From Treponema sp. (GTDB lineage Bacteria > Spirochaetota > Spirochaetia > Treponematales > Breznakiellaceae), in contig JAIRLQ010000162.1 of the NCBI GenBank assembly GCA_031259345.1, positions 1 through 6,689 of the forward strand: a stretch of 6,689 bases of DNA. Direction: 5' to 3'. This document shows, piece by piece, positions 5,735 through 6,689 of the stretch. The notes under the pieces were generated by a model. The model saw only the letters and a list, made by a program, of their open reading frames with translations. It did not search any database and was not told where the DNA came from. Position 1 is the first letter of the stretch. Each line of letters opens with the position of its first letter. Position numbers and translations under genes: made by a program.

Positions 5735-6592
5735 ATGAAAATTCTGGATACGGTTGACGGATCATTGCTCGCGAACGAGGACAAATTCCAGGACAATTTC
5801 TACAAGCGGTTTCAACTGGTAAAACGGAAGGTTCGATTGACTGACACTCTTGAAAAAGAGTATCAATTTCCGACACTGTATGGGGACGTTACCTGCATAC
5901 AAGCCATTTTTCTCTGTTCCTATGAAGCGGCCCTGCATCTGATGCCTCATGAGAAGGTCCGCCCGGTTCGGGCGCGGCGGAACCGGGCGGTGATGGCCGT
6001 GTCCTGCTATGAGTATAAGAACGTGCTTGGCATTCCTCCCTACAACGAGATCGCTTTTACCATTGCCGTTGATGTCGACAAGGCGAAGAGCCCCGTTTTG
6101 CTGCCGCTTGTGTTCAACAGCTACAGCGGATATTATGTTTTTTCCATGCCGGTTACCTCAAAAGAAAATTGCCTGCGCGGCAACAATATCTGGGGGCTGC
6201 CCAAGGTAACGCAGGAAATTGATATTGACGTTTCAGGCGGTGAAGCGGTTGTGGCGGCCTATGAGAACGGAACGGAATATTTTCGCCTGCGCGTTCCGAA
6301 GGCCGGCAAGATGACCCGGATGGACGAAACGACCTACCTCTTCCCGAAATTAAACGGGCGAATCCTCAAGGCGGAGACAAACTTCAAAGGAGAATTCCTT
6401 ATCGCAAAAAACATGGGAGTTCTTCTCAACCCGGCTAAAAAGCCTAAGAAGCCTTTTTTGACCGTAGGGGCTACCCCCTGCGGCGAGGTTCTCTCGGAGC
6501 TGCGGCTGGACCCGATGCCGTTACAACTGCGCTATGCACAGCACATGACGGCCTGCTTTGATTATTACGACGAAAGCTTTGAACTAAAATAA
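5735..6592 (+). CDS. Acetoacetate decarboxylase-family protein
   Basis: Cytoplasmic enzyme of the acetoacetate decarboxylase (ADC) superfamily, 285 residues. Members use a lysine Schiff base to decarboxylate beta-keto acids or, in divergent members, to catalyse aldol/dehydration-type chemistry. The frame extends upstream to a TTG at 5705, but that extension is translated ribosome-binding sequence. The ATG at 5735 lies 5 nt after AGGAGG and is the better start. PPYNEIAF is the strand expected to carry the active-site Glu. RGNNIWGLPKV contains Lys157, which aligns with the Schiff-base Lys115 of the Clostridium acetobutylicum enzyme. The second lysine of the classical PKK motif is Val158 here. 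That suggests a divergent subfamily, so true acetoacetate decarboxylase activity should not be assumed. It is first in an operon with a ketopantoate reductase-like gene 12 nt downstream and is divergent from the binding-protein/kinase operon. Confidence 0.88.
   Translation: MKILDTVDGSLLANEDKFQDNFYKRFQLVKRKVRLTDTLEKEYQFPTLYGDVTCIQAIFLCSYEAALHLMPHEKVRPVRARRNRAVMAVSCYEYKNVLGIPPYNEIAFTIAVDVDKAKSPVLLPLVFNSYSGYYVFSMPVTSKENCLRGNNIWGLPKVTQEIDIDVSGGEAVVAAYENGTEYFRLRVPKAGKMTRMDETTYLFPKLNGRILKAETNFKGEFLIAKNMGVLLNPAKKPKKPFLTVGATPCGEVLSELRLDPMPLQLRYAQHMTACFDYYDESFELK
5959..5990. repeat. GC-rich 11-bp inverted repeat within the ADC-family coding sequence
   Basis: CCGCCCGGTTC (5959-5969) is the perfect reverse complement of 5980-5990, with a 10-nt GC-rich loop. 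It encodes an arginine-rich stretch (RPVRARRNRAV), so repeated CGN/CGG codons may explain part of it. It would be a very stable mRNA stem, but there is no T-run after it, so a terminator is not supported. Confidence 0.6.
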
Positions 6593-6597
6593 GGAGG
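6591..6597 (+). promoter_or_regulatory. Ribosome binding site of the ketopantoate reductase-like gene
   Basis: AAGGAGG overlaps the TAA stop (6590-6592) of the ADC-family gene and lies 7 nt before the ATG at 6605. It supports that start over ATG 6601, which is in another frame and gives no recognisable protein. Confidence 0.85.
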
Positions 6598-6604
6598 CGG
6601 ATGT

Positions 6605-6689
6605 ATGAAAACCGTTATCATTGGCGCCGGCGCCATCGGAGGCTGCTTGGGCGGCTGGCTTTCAAAAACACACGAAGATGTCTATCTGC
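6605..6689 (+). CDS. Ketopantoate reductase-like (ApbA/PanE family) dehydrogenase, 3'-truncated
   Basis: Only the first 28 residues are in the window. They read MKTVIIGAGAIGGCLGGWLS and continue into HEDVYL, a Rossmann nucleotide-binding turn with the fingerprint GAGAIG (residues 7-12). A beta strand precedes it and a helix follows, as in NADPH-dependent 2-dehydropantoate 2-reductase (ApbA/PanE). The ATG at 6605 is chosen over the ATG at 6601 because it gives this motif and sits 7 nt after AAGGAGG (6591-6597). That Shine-Dalgarno overlaps the stop of the preceding gene, so the two genes are almost certainly co-transcribed. In this context the protein may reduce a 2-oxo acid related to the decarboxylase product rather than make pantoate (inference). 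Other Rossmann dehydrogenases with a similar N-terminus are possible. Confidence 0.75.
   Translation, partial: MKTVIIGAGAIGGCLGGWLSKTHEDVYL

Noticed and set aside
5735..6689. Recent horizontal transfer of the ADC operon on base composition
   Set aside because: The right end looks GC-richer than the kinase gene, but parts of the binding-protein gene are similarly GC-rich, and I see no integrase, tRNA or insertion sequence. The evidence is too weak.

Overview
The window reads as a piece of a host-associated, lipoprotein-rich Gram-negative-type bacterium. A spirochaete of the Treponema type, such as those in termite guts, is my best guess. The guess rests on the lipoprotein-style signals, a CUT1-type sugar-binding lipoprotein, a large hybrid sensor kinase and several small hairpins. 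It comes from overall impression, not from any database search.

Layout, left to right. (1) The 3' part of a plus-strand glycoside hydrolase family 18 gene (to 1015) enters from the left edge. Its stop overlaps, tail to tail by 14 nt, the end of the next gene. (2) A minus-strand two-gene operon fills 1002-5446. It encodes a periplasmic solute-binding lipoprotein (3941-5446), then a 980-residue membrane hybrid histidine kinase with two periplasmic SBP_bac_3-like sensor domains (1002-3944). The two reading frames are coupled by an ATGA overlap. (3) A divergent intergenic region (5447-5734) holds candidate promoters and perfect or near-perfect hairpins. Two related hairpins lie inside the 5' end of the binding-protein frame. 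(4) A plus-strand operon begins at 5735 with an acetoacetate decarboxylase-family enzyme, followed 12 nt later by the start of a ketopantoate reductase-like dehydrogenase that runs off the right edge.

The most interesting point is the central operon. It is closed in by a divergent gene upstream and a convergent gene downstream, so it contains exactly one binding protein and one hybrid kinase, with no permease or ATPase genes. That suggests a three-component sensory system (ligand, binding lipoprotein, kinase) rather than a transporter, comparable in layout to LuxP-LuxQ. The second point is the set of small hairpins at 5315-5694. They fall into two loop classes, and the stems within a class differ by changes that preserve base pairing. 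Two of them sit at the predicted 5' ends of the divergent transcripts, and one overlaps a plausible alternative TTG start of the binding protein.
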